From: [Actinomadura] parvosata subsp. kistnae
GTDB lineage: Bacteria; Actinomycetota; Actinomycetes; Streptosporangiales; Streptosporangiaceae
NCBI RefSeq assembly: GCF_900323885.1
Contig: NZ_OOHJ01000011.1
Coordinates: forward strand, 1 to 64,000
Length of the DNA stretch: 64,000 nt
Reading direction: 5' to 3'
This document shows, one piece after another, positions 1 through 9,307 of the stretch. How positions within the stretch are numbered: position 1 is the stretch's first letter; each line of letters begins with the position of its first letter. The position numbers and the translations under genes are program-made. Below the pieces are notes generated by a model that was given only the letters and a program-made list of their open reading frames with translations, made no database searches and was not told where the DNA came from.

Positions 1-485
1 CGGTCACCGAGCAGGCGGTCGACCGCCGCCACGCCGTGCCGCTCCACCAGCGCGTCCAGCCCGGCCCGGCCCTTCGCCCTGTTGCGCCGCCACTGGTCGA
101 AGGCCAGCGTCGACAGCTCGGCCGCCGCCGTGAGGTCACCCGCCTCGCCGCGCGCCTTCAGAATCGCCCCCCGCCACCTGAACGCGGTGTTGCCGCGCTG
201 GTCGTCGTGCAGCAGCCACGGCAGCAGCTCCTCCCGGTGCCCGAGCACGTCGAGCAGCGCGAGGCGCACGTCGGTGGACTCGCGCGGATCCCGGACGCGG
301 TCCAGCAGCCCGGGCACCCGCGCCTCGGGGACGCGCTTGAAGAGCGCCTCCGCACACCGCCGGCGCCGCCACCACGGGTTCCTGGAGTCGAGGACGTAAC
401 GGGCCAGCTCGTCGGCGTCGATCTCGCGCAGGGCGGCGGTGTCGGCGGGGCCGGCCTCCGGGATGGCCGAGGTGATGCGATCCAC
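1..485 (-). CDS. HEAT-repeat-like protein, C-terminus beyond the window
   Basis: A minus-strand frame opens at a GTG at 485 and stays open to the left edge, so about 161 N-terminal residues are visible. The protein is made of short amphipathic helices in pairs, with Arg/Leu/Ala spacing typical of HEAT or PBS-lyase-like repeats (for example WWRRRRCAEALFKR near residue 40 and VRLALLDVLG near 78). No signal peptide or membrane segment is seen. HEAT repeats normally serve as protein-binding scaffolds; no catalytic motif is visible. It is divergent from the DHFR-fold gene at 601. The repeat assignment rests on pattern alone. Confidence 0.6.
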   Translation of the reverse strand, partial: MDRITSAIPEAGPADTAALREIDADELARYVLDSRNPWWRRRRCAEALFKRVPEARVPGLLDRVRDPRESTDVRLALLDVLGHREELLPWLLHDDQRGNTAFRWRGAILKARGEAGDLTAAAELSTLAFDQWRRNRAKGRAGLDALVERHGVAAVDRLLGD

Positions 486-600
486 GCGCGGATGCTACCG
501 GCCGGCGGCCTTTTCTGGATTTCTCCCGCCGAACGTGTCGAAGCGGCGCGGGCGGCTCCGACCTTCTCGTGAAGGTGACCCGGAGCGAAGGAGGCTCGTG

Positions 601-1179
601 ATGAGCAAGGTAGTGCTGGACGTGTCGGTCTCCCTGGACGGTTTCACGGCGGGCCCGAACGTGCGGGCGGAGGAGCCCATGGGCGACGGCGGCGAGCGGC
701 TGCACGAGTGGATGGGCGGCGAGGGCCCGGGCGGCGAGGCCGACCTGGACGTCCGCCGGCAGGTCGACGCGGCGGTCGGGGCCACCGTCATCGGGCGGCG
801 CACGTTCGACCTCGGCCTGCGCCCCTGGGGAGGAACGCCGTGGCCCGGCGTCCCCGGCTTCGTCGTCACCCACCGCACCAGGCAGGACCTCGTCGGCGAC
901 AACGGCGGCACGTTCGCCTTCGGCGGGCTGGAGGCCGCGTTCCGGCGCGCCAAGGAGGCGGCCGGCGGCAAGGACGTCCTGGTGCTGGGCGCCGACGTCG
1001 CCCGGCAGGCGCTCAGGGCGGGCCTGCTCGACGAGCTGTGGCTGCACCTGGTGCCCGTGCTGCTGGGCGGGGGGACGCCGCTGTTCGCCGGGGAGCAGGT
1101 CGAGCTGGTCCAGGAAGGCACGCCGGTCGCCGGGAGCGCGTCGGTGACCCATCTGCGTTACCGGGTCGTGCGCGGCTAG
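601..1179 (+). CDS. Dihydrofolate reductase-fold (RibD C-terminal) family protein
   Basis: A 192-aa cytosolic protein with the N-terminus typical of the RibD_C/DHFR-like family (VVLDVSVSLDGFTAGPN), followed by a Rossmann-like pattern with GATVIGRRTFD near residue 60 and a C-terminal VPVLLGGGTPLF block. Members bind NADPH and reduce small heterocycles, but most actinobacterial paralogues have no known substrate. The ATG at 601 is preceded by a strong AAGGAGG at 589-595; the frame is open further upstream but has no ribosome site there. It stands alone, divergent from the HEAT-like gene. The family call is firm and the reaction unknown. Confidence 0.85.
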   Translation: MSKVVLDVSVSLDGFTAGPNVRAEEPMGDGGERLHEWMGGEGPGGEADLDVRRQVDAAVGATVIGRRTFDLGLRPWGGTPWPGVPGFVVTHRTRQDLVGDNGGTFAFGGLEAAFRRAKEAAGGKDVLVLGADVARQALRAGLLDELWLHLVPVLLGGGTPLFAGEQVELVQEGTPVAGSASVTHLRYRVVRG

Positions 1180-1295
1180 AGGCGGCTAGAGGTGAGCGCC
1201 TGAGGCGAGCGGCTGGTGTGCGCGGCTGGTGTGCGTGCACCCCACCATCGGACGAACCGGCCTTTCCCGGCGGTTCCGTGCGCTAGCGTGATCTT

Positions 1296-1907
1296 GTGAC
1301 GTTCGCGGAGGGCCGGATGGCGGCGTGGCGGCTCCTGCTGGTCGCGGCGACCGTCGCGGGCCTGGTGTGCCTGACGGCGTCGATCGGCCGGCCGTGGGCC
1401 TACTTCACGGTGCAGAGCAACGTGCTGCTCGCGCTCTACTACGGCTGGCGGCTGGTCGCGGGACGCGGGAGGCCCGCCTCCGCCGACGTCAAGGGCGCGG
1501 TGACCTTGTACCTGGTGGTCACGTGCCTGGTCAACTACGTCTCCCGCGACCTGGCGAACCCGCTGGCGCTGCTGGACGGCGGCGGCGCGCGCGGCTGGGG
1601 CAACTTCCTGCTGCACTACGTGACACCCGTGATGGCCCTGGTCGACTGGGCCGTCTTCGACCGGTCGCGCCGGCCCCGCTGGGCGGCGCCGTTCGCCTGG
1701 CTGGGCTTCCCGCTGCTGTACGGCGCGTTCGTGCTGCTCGCCGCCCCCAACCTGCCGCGCCGCTACGTCTACCCGTTCCTGAACGTGGAGCGGCTCGGCT
1801 GGCCGATGGTGGCGGGGGCGGCGGTCGGCGTGCTGGCCGCGTTCGTGGTGCTGGGTTACGCGCTGCTCGGCCTCCACCGGCTCACCGCCGGCCCACGCCT
1901 GCCCTAG
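1296..1907 (+). CDS. Pr6Pr family membrane protein
   Basis: A 203-aa polytopic membrane protein with about six hydrophobic segments. It carries the family pattern of YFTVQSNVL near residue 36, then LVVTCLVNYVSRD, a HYVTPVMALVDW segment near 110, and a WLGFPLLYGAFVL segment. The Pr6Pr family has no established biochemical role. The GTG at 1296 lies six bases after TAGCGT, the spacing of a leaderless actinobacterial promoter. An ATG at 1317 with GGAGGG in front is an equally sensible start. The 3' end overlaps the convergent gene at 1882 by 26 bp. Confidence 0.8.
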   Translation: MTFAEGRMAAWRLLLVAATVAGLVCLTASIGRPWAYFTVQSNVLLALYYGWRLVAGRGRPASADVKGAVTLYLVVTCLVNYVSRDLANPLALLDGGGARGWGNFLLHYVTPVMALVDWAVFDRSRRPRWAAPFAWLGFPLLYGAFVLLAAPNLPRRYVYPFLNVERLGWPMVAGAAVGVLAAFVVLGYALLGLHRLTAGPRLP

Positions 1908-2439
1908 CGCGGCGTCCGTACGACCACGCTCCCACCAGGAGCGCGCCGCCCAGCCCCGCGAAGGCCAGCCCGCCGAACAGGATCATCCACGCGATGTCCG
2001 CGCTGGTGGTGAACGGCGCCACCGGCGCGAACGGCGGGATCACCCCGGCCAGGCCGAGCGGCACCATGGCCAGCAGCACCACCCCGTACGCCCCCAGGCA
2101 GAGCCCCACCGCCCACGCCGGGATCAGCGGCAGCAGCGGCGGCACCCGCCGCCCGGCCAGCACGAGGGTCCACCGGGGGAACACCATCCCCCACCGGTGC
2201 ACCAGCCCGAGCGCCAGGAACACCCCGAGCAGCGCCATCAGCACCGTCAGATCGACACCCACGGCCGCCAGTGCCCGGTAGAGGGCGCCCCCGTCGTTCT
2301 CGACGCCGTCCAGCCAGGCCTGCCCGCTCACGCCGAGGGCGTCCCCGCCCAGCGTCCACACCGTCTTCACCCCCGCCCACGGCACCAGGCCGCACAGCAG
2401 CAGCCAGACCGCCATCCGCACCCGTGGCGAAGCACCCAT
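1882..2439 (-). CDS. Uncharacterised four-helix membrane protein
   Basis: A 185-aa protein with roughly four to five hydrophobic helices (around residues 8-25, 60-80, 105-130, 150-175) and an Arg-rich C-terminus (YGRRARAGVGRR). It has no signal peptide cleavage pattern and no recognisable catalytic motif. Similar small integral proteins are common and unnamed in Streptosporangiales. The ATG at 2439 has GGGAGAACGC just upstream. It is transcribed toward and overlaps the Pr6Pr gene end by 26 bp. I cannot assign a function. Confidence 0.7.
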   Translation of the reverse strand: MGASPRVRMAVWLLLCGLVPWAGVKTVWTLGGDALGVSGQAWLDGVENDGGALYRALAAVGVDLTVLMALLGVFLALGLVHRWGMVFPRWTLVLAGRRVPPLLPLIPAWAVGLCLGAYGVVLLAMVPLGLAGVIPPFAPVAPFTTSADIAWMILFGGLAFAGLGGALLVGAWSYGRRARAGVGRR

Positions 2440-2512
2440 GCGTTCTCCCTCCCCGATCGCCTGTCCCAGGGTCGCGGCGACGGGACGGGGCCGCCTCCCC
2501 CGTACGGGGGAA

Positions 2513-3199
2513 TCAGTCCCGCGCCGGCCGCAGCCCCGCGGACAGGGCGACCTGCACGGCCAGCATCGCGGCGAGGAGCGGGAGCCAGGCCAGCCTGGCC
2601 GGCAGCCAGGCGGAGGGGGTGGAGAGCGCGTTGAGGCCCGGGATGGGGCCGAGCCTGGTGGTGGCCAGGGCGACGATGACGGGCGCCGTCTGGTGCCAGA
2701 GGAAGACCGGCAGCGCGAGCCGTCCCATCAGCCGGGCCAGACGTCCGGGCGCGCTCCCTGCCGCCCCGTCGGTCACGGGGGCGGGCGCGGGCCTGCCGGC
2801 GAGGATGAGGAGGTACGCGGTCACGTACGGCACCGGCTCCAGCACCACGCCCAGGACCTGGAGGATCACGTCGCGCGAGTAACCGTTCGCCAGCAGGACC
2901 AGGAGCCCGACCGCCCACGCCACCAGGAACGTCACCACCGGCCGCGGCACCCGCCTCCCTTCCACGCCCGCGCCGGCGGAGGACAGCACGGTGAGTGCGG
3001 CGAGCTGGATCGGCCAGGTCGCCCAGGACGGCAGCCCGGCCGGGTCGCTCGCCACCCCGACTCGCGGCGTGCTGACGAACACGGTGGCCAGCCAGTGCAC
3101 GACCGCGATCCCCACGAGCACGATCGCCGCGACGGCCACCGACGGCGCGCTCCGGCCGGACATCCGGTGGGGCAGCCGGTGCTGCGTCGAGCGGGTCAT
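2513..3199 (-). CDS. Membrane protein resembling the C-terminal part of acyltransferase-3 enzymes
   Basis: 228 aa with six or seven predicted membrane helices. The segment LPVFLWHQTAPVIV near residue 160 is the late-helix signature seen in acyltransferase-3/OafA-type O-acyltransferases (PVFLxH), while the N-terminal His-bearing active-site half is absent. It may therefore be a stand-alone half-enzyme or an acceptor or channel protein. The ATG at 3199 overlaps the stop of the upstream hydrolase (ATGA), so translation is coupled and the pair works together. The acyltransferase link is inference from one motif plus topology. Confidence 0.6.
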   Translation of the reverse strand: MTRSTQHRLPHRMSGRSAPSVAVAAIVLVGIAVVHWLATVFVSTPRVGVASDPAGLPSWATWPIQLAALTVLSSAGAGVEGRRVPRPVVTFLVAWAVGLLVLLANGYSRDVILQVLGVVLEPVPYVTAYLLILAGRPAPAPVTDGAAGSAPGRLARLMGRLALPVFLWHQTAPVIVALATTRLGPIPGLNALSTPSAWLPARLAWLPLLAAMLAVQVALSAGLRPARD

Positions 3200-4154
3200 T
3201 CGGCGCTGCCCGTGACGGCGATGCGGGCGATGCGCTTGAGTGCGGGGCTGCCGGGGCGCAGGTACGTCCCGTGCGTCGCGTCGCCGGCGTCGAACACGCG
3301 GGCGCCGAACGCCGGGCTCACCGGGTCCGTGCCGAAGCCGAACGGGCCCAGCTCCACGCCGGGGCGCCACACGTCGTCCCGGCTGCCGAGGCCCGCCCAC
3401 ACCCTGGCGCTGGTCCGCAGGTCGCCGGCCGTCGCGGCCCCCAGGCCCGGGCTGCCGGTCACGACGAGGTCGGCCACGCGCAGCCCCGCCACGGCGCGTC
3501 CGCAGACGACGGACCCGTAACTGTGGCACACCAGGCTGATCCGCGCCTGTTCCGGCAGCCCACGCTCCCCCTGCGCCCGGTCCCCCTGCACCCGGTCCCC
3601 TGCACCCGCTCCCCCTGCACCCGGTCCCCCTGCGCCCGGTCCCCCTGCGCCGGGGTCGCCACCACCGCCGCCCGCTCGTCCAATGCCCGGTCGAGGGCGG
3701 TGAGGAAGGCTCGTAACCGTTCGGCGCCGCGTTCGGCCGGCCACGTCGTGACGACCTCGGGGTTGATCAGGTCGGGCGGGTCGTAGCCGAGCCAGCCGAT
3801 CACCGCCGTGCCCGGCTCGATGGCCGCCGCCTCGTCGTGCAGGGCGCGGGCGGCCCGGCCCGGCCCCTCGTAGGAGGAGTCGAACGAGCCGAGGCTCTGG
3901 CCCGACCCCGGGACGTAGACGACGACCGTGCGGGCCGTCGCCAGGTCGCCCACCACCTCGATCGCCTGCCCGTCGCCCTTGTGGCTGATCGCCAGGAACT
4001 GCCGCCCCGGCCGGTCGCCGGCCGCGTACCGCTCCTGCAGCGCCTGGCCGGTGAGCGCGGGCGGCGGGGGCAGCACGTCCGCCTCCGGCCGGCCGGCCGC
4101 CGCCGCCAGTGCGGCGAGCAGCATCGCGGGCAACACGCTGCGGGGAAATCTCAT
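3196..4154 (-). CDS. Secreted alpha/beta hydrolase (DUF1023 type), frameshifted in a pentapeptide repeat
   Basis: Once one base is restored this is a 319-aa exported hydrolase: signal peptide (MRFPRSVLPAMLLAALAAAA), an oxyanion-side strand TVVVYVPGSGQS near residue 80, and the nucleophile elbow CHSYGS (GxSxG-like) near 220. These match the actinobacterial DUF1023 hydrolase family. The N-terminal frame (to about residue 185) and the C-terminal frame (from about 3600 down) are both well conserved but out of register. The break lies in a run of four C at 3597-3600, within six tandem copies of an xQGxR-encoding 15-mer whose other units have five C. The stop overlaps the next gene's start. It may be a sequencing error, a phase-variable gene or a pseudogene. 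Confidence 0.75.
3564..3655 (-). repeat. Six-unit 15-bp tandem repeat encoding xQGxR, with a shortened homopolymer
   Basis: Six degenerate copies of a 15-bp unit (plus strand CCGGTCCCCCTGCGC and variants) lie in frame in the hydrolase gene and encode AQGDR/VQGDR/VQGER. Every unit has five consecutive C except the one at 3597-3600, which has four and shifts the frame. Repeats of this kind can gain or lose units by slippage. The repeat falls between the two conserved halves of the enzyme, so copy number could vary without damage to the fold. Confidence 0.85.
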
Positions 4155-4232
4155 GCGTGCAGACTAGGAACGCGCGGGCCCGCCCGGCGTCGGCCGAAAG
4201 GACGATCTTGGTCGGGCCGGGCAGTGACCCGG

Positions 4233-4252
4233 GTCCTCCCCCCGAGGAGGAC
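4233..4252 (-). terminator. Hairpin after the carotenoid oxygenase gene
   Basis: GTCCTCC at 4233-4239 pairs perfectly with GGAGGAC at 4246-4252 around a six-base loop. It sits 24 bp past the stop of the carotenoid oxygenase gene on the minus strand. No T-run follows, which is usual for actinobacterial hairpin terminators. Confidence 0.5.
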
Positions 4253-4275
4253 TCTGGACCCCTGCGGAGGCGACC

Positions 4276-5664
4276 TTAGGGGCGGCGGTCCGGGATCCAG
4301 GAGCCGTGGAAGCCGGTCGGGACGCCGCGCGGCAGGTCCACCGACGCCACGGGCCCGCCCCGCACGTGCGTGGCATCGAGCACCAGGAGCTGCGAGGCGG
4401 AGCCGTCGCGGCGGGTGGTGATGGTCATGAGCCAGCCGTCGTCCTCCTGGCGCGGCCCCTGCGCCGCCGGCACGAACACGGCCTCCCCCACCATCGTGTC
4501 CTCGTCGAGCTCGTGCACGTCGCAGGCGCCGGTGTCGAGGTCGTACTTGACGACGGCGCAGCGGTCGCGGCTGCGCGGCTCGCTGCCGGTGACGGTGTAG
4601 AGGTAGCGGGAGCGCCGCCCCGTAACGTCGTCGTCGATCGTGGGGAACTCCACGACGCGGTCGTCGAGCGGCTGCTCGGTGGCGGTGCCGGTGGCCGGGT
4701 CGAGGGTCCAGCGGTGCAGGCGGGCGCGGCCGACCGCCGGGTCCGACGGGACGAAGCCGCGCGAGGCGTCGGCGCGTGACAGCAGCGCCCACAGCGCGGT
4801 CCACTCCTGCGGCGAGTAGCGGACGGCGTCCAGCAGCACCCGCCCGGCGGCGTCCTCGTGGGCGTTGCCGACGTGGAAGATCCAGCACGGCTCGATGGCG
4901 AACCAGGTCACCTCCGCGCCGGGCCGGTCGTGGCGCATCAGGCCGAGGCGGGCGCCGTGGCCGTCGTCCCAGCCGTACGGCATGCCCTGCCCGGCCAGCG
5001 CGAGCTGGAAGGTCATGGGCAGGTCGAGCCAGACGACGTGGTGCTCGGTGACGGCGAAGTCGTGCATCATCGTGCCCGCCCGCACCGGCACCTCCCTGCT
5101 GTGGACGAGCTCACCCTTGGCGTCGAGGCGGTGGTAGGTGAGGTAGGGAGGGCGGAAGCCGTAGCCGAAGAAGTGCAGCTCGCCGGTGGCGGGGTCGCGC
5201 TTGGGGTGGGCGGTCATGGCGGTGGTGAGCCGGCCGCCGAAGTCGCAGGGGCCGACGGTGCCGAGGTCGGGCGTCACCTCGTACGGCAGGCCGACCTCGA
5301 CGAGCGCGTAGACGCGGTCGGCGTGCGCCATCACGTGGGTGTTGGCCGAGGTGGAGGCCAGGTCCACGCGGCCGTCGGGCGTGACGAACGGCCTGCCGTG
5401 GAAGGCGCCGGTGCGTACCCACCGGTTGCGGTACCACTCGGCGCGGCCGCCGCTCAGCCGTACCCCGTGCAGCATGCCGTGACCCGCGTGGAGGTGGCCG
5501 CTGCGCTGCCCCGGCAGGGGGTTGGGGCCGTTGCGCAGGTAGCGGCCGTCCAGCTCGGGCGGCAGCGCGCCGGTCACGGGCAGGCCGGTGGCGTCGATCT
5601 CGTCGGGCACGGCTCTGAGGTGGCCGGGCAGGTCGTACTGGGCGACGGTCTGCGGGTCGATCAC
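4276..5664 (-). CDS. Carotenoid cleavage oxygenase (lignostilbene/apocarotenoid dioxygenase family)
   Basis: A 462-aa non-haem iron(II) dioxygenase. The four His ligands expected for the seven-bladed propeller are visible in order: TAHPKRDP (about residue 165), MHDFAVTEHH (about 215), FHVGNAHED (about 270) and the C-terminal FHGSW. The N-terminus YLRNGPNPLPG is also a family signature. Enzymes of this family split a C=C bond in carotenoids or stilbenes with O2. The GTG at 5664 has GGAGGG ahead of it; an open frame to 5784 exists but has no ribosome site. No carotenoid biosynthesis genes are nearby, so the substrate is unknown. Confidence 0.92.
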   Translation of the reverse strand: MIDPQTVAQYDLPGHLRAVPDEIDATGLPVTGALPPELDGRYLRNGPNPLPGQRSGHLHAGHGMLHGVRLSGGRAEWYRNRWVRTGAFHGRPFVTPDGRVDLASTSANTHVMAHADRVYALVEVGLPYEVTPDLGTVGPCDFGGRLTTAMTAHPKRDPATGELHFFGYGFRPPYLTYHRLDAKGELVHSREVPVRAGTMMHDFAVTEHHVVWLDLPMTFQLALAGQGMPYGWDDGHGARLGLMRHDRPGAEVTWFAIEPCWIFHVGNAHEDAAGRVLLDAVRYSPQEWTALWALLSRADASRGFVPSDPAVGRARLHRWTLDPATGTATEQPLDDRVVEFPTIDDDVTGRRSRYLYTVTGSEPRSRDRCAVVKYDLDTGACDVHELDEDTMVGEAVFVPAAQGPRQEDDGWLMTITTRRDGSASQLLVLDATHVRGGPVASVDLPRGVPTGFHGSWIPDRRP

Positions 5665-5810
5665 GGGACCCTCCCTCAAGGGCCGGGGAAGCGCCCACCC
5701 TAGAACGGGGCGGCGGCGCGGCATAGGGGCGCCGCCGCCACACTCGCGGGGCGCGGGCGGATGCCGCTGGTCAAGGCCCGGCAAGCAAGGTCGTGGCCTC
5801 GGCGGTTCAG

Positions 5811-5874
5811 CTAGGTCCGCCGCCGGGATCTTGCTTATCGTGAGCGCCTGTTGGCCCAGGAAAGGCGGACTTAG
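5811..5874. promoter_or_regulatory. Spaced inverted repeat upstream of the OleA-like gene
   Basis: CTAGGTCCGCC at 5811-5821 and GGCGGACTTAG at 5864-5874 match in inverse orientation at 10 of 11 positions, with a 42-bp spacer. They lie in the 252-bp divergent gap between the carotenoid oxygenase and OleA-like genes. This could be a two-site operator that permits looping, or the base of an RNA stem. No other gene is seen in the gap. Confidence 0.4.
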
Positions 5875-5916
5875 GATGCTCTATCGGCAATCCGTGCGGC
5901 TCGGGGGCGAGCCGTC

Positions 5917-6927
5917 ATGAGCCGGTCACGGTACTCGCGGGTGGCCGGGGTGGCGGTGCACGTACCGGATGACAGCCTCACGACGCCGCAGCTCGAAGAC
6001 CTGCTGGCCGAGCGCAATCCCGGCCTGCGCGTGCCGCGCGGGCTGATCGAGCGGCACAGCGGCGTGCGGCGGCGCCACGTCGCGCCGCCGCACACCATGG
6101 CGTCGGACCTGGCGGTGGCGGCGGCCCGGCGGCTGCTGCGGCGGACCGGGCACACGCCGCCGTCCATCGACCTGATCATCCACGCGGGGGTGTCGGGCGA
6201 CGCCGTCGAGCCGGCGACGGCGCACATCGTGGCGGCCAAGCTGGGGGCCTCCTGCCCGGTGTTCGACGTGCGGGACGCGTGCAACGGCGTCCTGCGGGCG
6301 ATCCATCTCGCGGACGCGCTCATCACCGGCGGCGATCACCGTACGGTGCTCGTCGTCTGCGGCGAGGTGGTCACGTCGAGCATCCAGTGGCGGCTGGCGT
6401 CGCAGGAGGACTTCGAGCCGGCGATCCCGTCCTACACGGTGTCGGACTCGGGCTCGGCGCTGCTGCTGGAGTCGAGCGCCACGCCGGGCGTGCTCGGGCA
6501 CCGGTTCGGGGCGAACTCGGCGTACTGGGAAGCCTCGATCATGCCGTTCGTACGGGACGCCTCCGGCGGGTTCCGTCCCGGGCCGTTCACCATCGATCCG
6601 GTGTCGCTGGCCATCGGGGTGCAGAAGCTCGACCTGGGCGTGCTGCGGCAGCCGCTGGCCGAGCGCGGGCTCGCCTGGGAGGACGTGGCCGTGGTGTGCG
6701 CGCACCAGCCGTCGCTGGCGGCCCTGTACTGGCTGTGCGACCTGCTGGACCTGCCCCGCGACAAGGCCGAGGAGACGGTGGCCGAGCACGGCAACCTGGC
6801 CGCGTCCACGCTGCCGATGCAGCTCCATCTGGCCGAGCGCGAGGGGCGGCTCAAGCGCGGCGACCTCGTCGCCCTGGTGGGCGTGGCCAGCGGGCTCAGC
6901 TCGGGCACGGTGCTGCTGCGCTGGTGA
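5917..6927 (+). CDS. oleA: OleA-like thiolase: acyl-CoA/ACP head-to-head condensing enzyme
   Basis: A 336-aa thiolase-fold enzyme of the KASIII superfamily. Cys122 (DACNG) is the nucleophile, His lies in CAHQPS (about residue 265) and Asn in EHGNLA (about 288). Glu98 in VEPATA occupies the place of the catalytic Glu of OleA (motif EPSTA in Xanthomonas), which distinguishes OleA from FabH. OleA joins two fatty acyl thioesters into a beta-ketoacid. Context supports this: OleB, OleD and OleC homologues lie 2.4 kb downstream on the other strand, with an MMPL exporter immediately after. The ATG at 5917 has GGGGGCGAG as a modest ribosome site. Chain length and partner are unknown. Confidence 0.8.
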   Translation: MSRSRYSRVAGVAVHVPDDSLTTPQLEDLLAERNPGLRVPRGLIERHSGVRRRHVAPPHTMASDLAVAAARRLLRRTGHTPPSIDLIIHAGVSGDAVEPATAHIVAAKLGASCPVFDVRDACNGVLRAIHLADALITGGDHRTVLVVCGEVVTSSIQWRLASQEDFEPAIPSYTVSDSGSALLLESSATPGVLGHRFGANSAYWEASIMPFVRDASGGFRPGPFTIDPVSLAIGVQKLDLGVLRQPLAERGLAWEDVAVVCAHQPSLAALYWLCDLLDLPRDKAEETVAEHGNLAASTLPMQLHLAEREGRLKRGDLVALVGVASGLSSGTVLLRW

Positions 6928-7010
6928 ACGCCGCCGCGGCGGCACCGACCTTGCCCCTCTCGTCGTGAACCGGGCCGCGAGCGGGCGCCCTGAAGCCGTA
7001 GGAGGACCTC

Positions 7011-9307
7011 GTGCGCGTCAGTGCTCGTCGTGACACCGTGACGGCCGGCCCCTCCCCCGCCGGGCCGCGCGCCTGGCAGGACGGCCTCGCCGGCGGCTCC
7101 GGCCTGCTCGACCGGCTGGGCCGGTGGGCGGCCGGGCCGGGCGGGCGGCTGATCGTCGTGGTGTGGCTGCTCCTGGCGGGCGGGGCGGCGCTGCTGCTGC
7201 CCGGCCTCACACAGCGGCTCGCCCCGCCCTCCCTGGAGGTGCCCGGCTCGCCGTCCGCGGCGGCCGCGGCGGTGGTCGCGCGCGGGTTTCCCGAGCTGGG
7301 GAGCGAGCAGGTGATGCTGGCGTTCGGCTCTCCGACACTGAACGCGGACGACCCCCGCTACCAGCGGGCCATCGCCGCGACCGTGGAGGCCCTGGCCGCC
7401 CGGCCGGACATCGGCGCGATGCTGCCCCTGCCGGAGCCCGGCACCCCGCCGCCGTCGCCGCCGCCGCCGTCGCCGTCGCCGGATACCGGTGGCACGCCGC
7501 CGCTGGCGGAGACCCGCGCCACGCCGCCGCCGGCGGAGAGCGGGGGCCGGCATCCCCGGCACGCGTATGTGCTGGCGGGCGTGCATGGTGACGAGCTGGC
7601 CCGGCAGCGGAACCTGCCCGCCCAGCTCGCCACCGCGCGGCGGGCCGCGCAGGAGGCGTCGGCGGGGGCCGTCACCGTGACGATCCTGGGCGTCAGCCGG
7701 GCCTTCGCCCAGCTCGCGCACGCCGACCTGGCCGATCTGCGGTCGATGGAGGCCATGACCGTCCCGGTGGCGGCGCTGCTGCTGGTGCTCGGGCTCGGCG
7801 CGGTGGGGCGGCGGCGGTGCCGCTGGTGGTCGGGGGCGCCGCGATCCTGACGGGCATGGGCGCGCTCGCGGTGGCGGCCACGCTGGCGCCCGTCGACTCG
7901 ACCATGCTGACCTACACCGTCACCATGTCGCTGGGGCTGGGGCTCGACTACACGCTGCTCATCCTGCTGCGTTACCGCCAGGCCCGGCGCGCCGGCCTGG
8001 CCCCCGCCGTGGCCGCCGGGCGGGCCGCCGCCACCGCGGGCAGCACCGTCACCTGGTGCGCCGCCGCCATCGCCGTCACGTCCTGCCCGCTGCTGGTCGT
8101 CGGCGTGCCGTGGGCGCACTCGCTGGCGCTGGCCGGAATGCTGGCCGCGTTCGTGACGCTGGCGGCGGCGCTGACGCTGGGGCCGGCGCTGCTGTCCCAG
8201 CTGGATCACCGGCTGGAGTGGGGCACGCTGCCCTGGCACCGGCCCGGCCGTGGCACCGGGCCGTGGCGGGGTGGTGGACGGGTCAGGTGGGTGCGGGGGG
8301 CCGAGCGGATGATGCGCAGGCCAGGACGGTACGCCCTCGCCACCGTGGCCGTGCTGGCGCTGGCCGCGCTGCCGGTGCTGCACCTGCGGATGGGGCTGCA
8401 CTACGACCGGCCGGCGCTCGCGGGCACCGACATCGGGGCCGGGCTGGCCGGGCTGGAGCGGGACGGCGTGGCGGGGCTGACGACCGTCGCCCTGCCGCAT
8501 CCCGGCCGGGCCACGCCCGTGGACACGTTCGCGTTCCAGCAGGCCCTGAAGACCGACCCGAGGGTCACCATGGCGACCGTCCTGGACAACGGCAGGGACC
8601 TGACCGTGATGCTGGTCGCCGACCGCTGCCCGCCGGACGGCGCGGCGGCGGCCGGCTTCCAGCGGGACCTGCGCGCGCTGGCCGCCCGGCTGCTTCCGGC
8701 CGGTCAGCCGGTGCTGGCGGTCGGGCCCGCGGCGCGGCTCGGCGACCTGGCGGCGGGCGCGGTGAACGGGCTGTGGCAGGTGCTGGCGGTGGTGCTGCTG
8801 GCGTCGTTCGTGCTGCTGATGGTCACGTTCAGGAGTCTGCTGATCCCCGTCAAGGCCGTGGCCATGAACGTGTTGTGCGTCTGCGCCGCCTTCGGCCTGC
8901 TCACCGTCGTCTTCCAGGACCTGGGCGGCGGGGGCGCCGACATCAACGCGTTGCTGCCGTTGATCGTGTTCACCATCGTGTTCGGGCTGTCGCTCGACTA
9001 CGAGGTCTTCCTCGTGCACCGCATCGCCGAGCACTACCGCCGCGGCGGCGACAACACCGCCGCCGTCCTGCACGGGCTGCGGCACACGGCGCGGCCCATC
9101 ACGCTGGCCGCCGCGATCATGGCCGTCACGTTCGGCGGGCTGATGCTGACCCGGCGGCTGGACTTCCAGCAGGGCGGCTTCGCGGTGGCGGCGGCGATCG
9201 TCCTGGACGCCACGATCATCCGGATGGTGCTCGTCCCCAGCCTGATGCGGCTGCTGGGGCGGGGCAACTGGTGGCTGCCCCGCCTCAGCGTCCCAAGAAG
9301 GCGGTGA
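7011..9307 (+). CDS. MMPL-family lipid exporter, single-base frameshift
   Basis: With one base restored at 7805-7808 this is a 765-aa RND/MMPL permease. The first half has an early membrane helix (LIVVVWLLLAGGAALLLP), a large extracytoplasmic loop holding a Pro-rich insert (about residues 142-175), then helices including LGLDYTLLILLRYR. The second half repeats the pattern with GLSLDYEVFLVHR near the end. MMPL proteins move lipids or polyketide lipids across actinobacterial membranes. The two frames overlap at 7817-7850 and join cleanly if GGGG is read as GGGGG. It follows oleA by 83 bp and overlaps the end of oleB convergently by 23 bp, so the product of the Ole pathway is the obvious cargo (inference). 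Confidence 0.82.
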
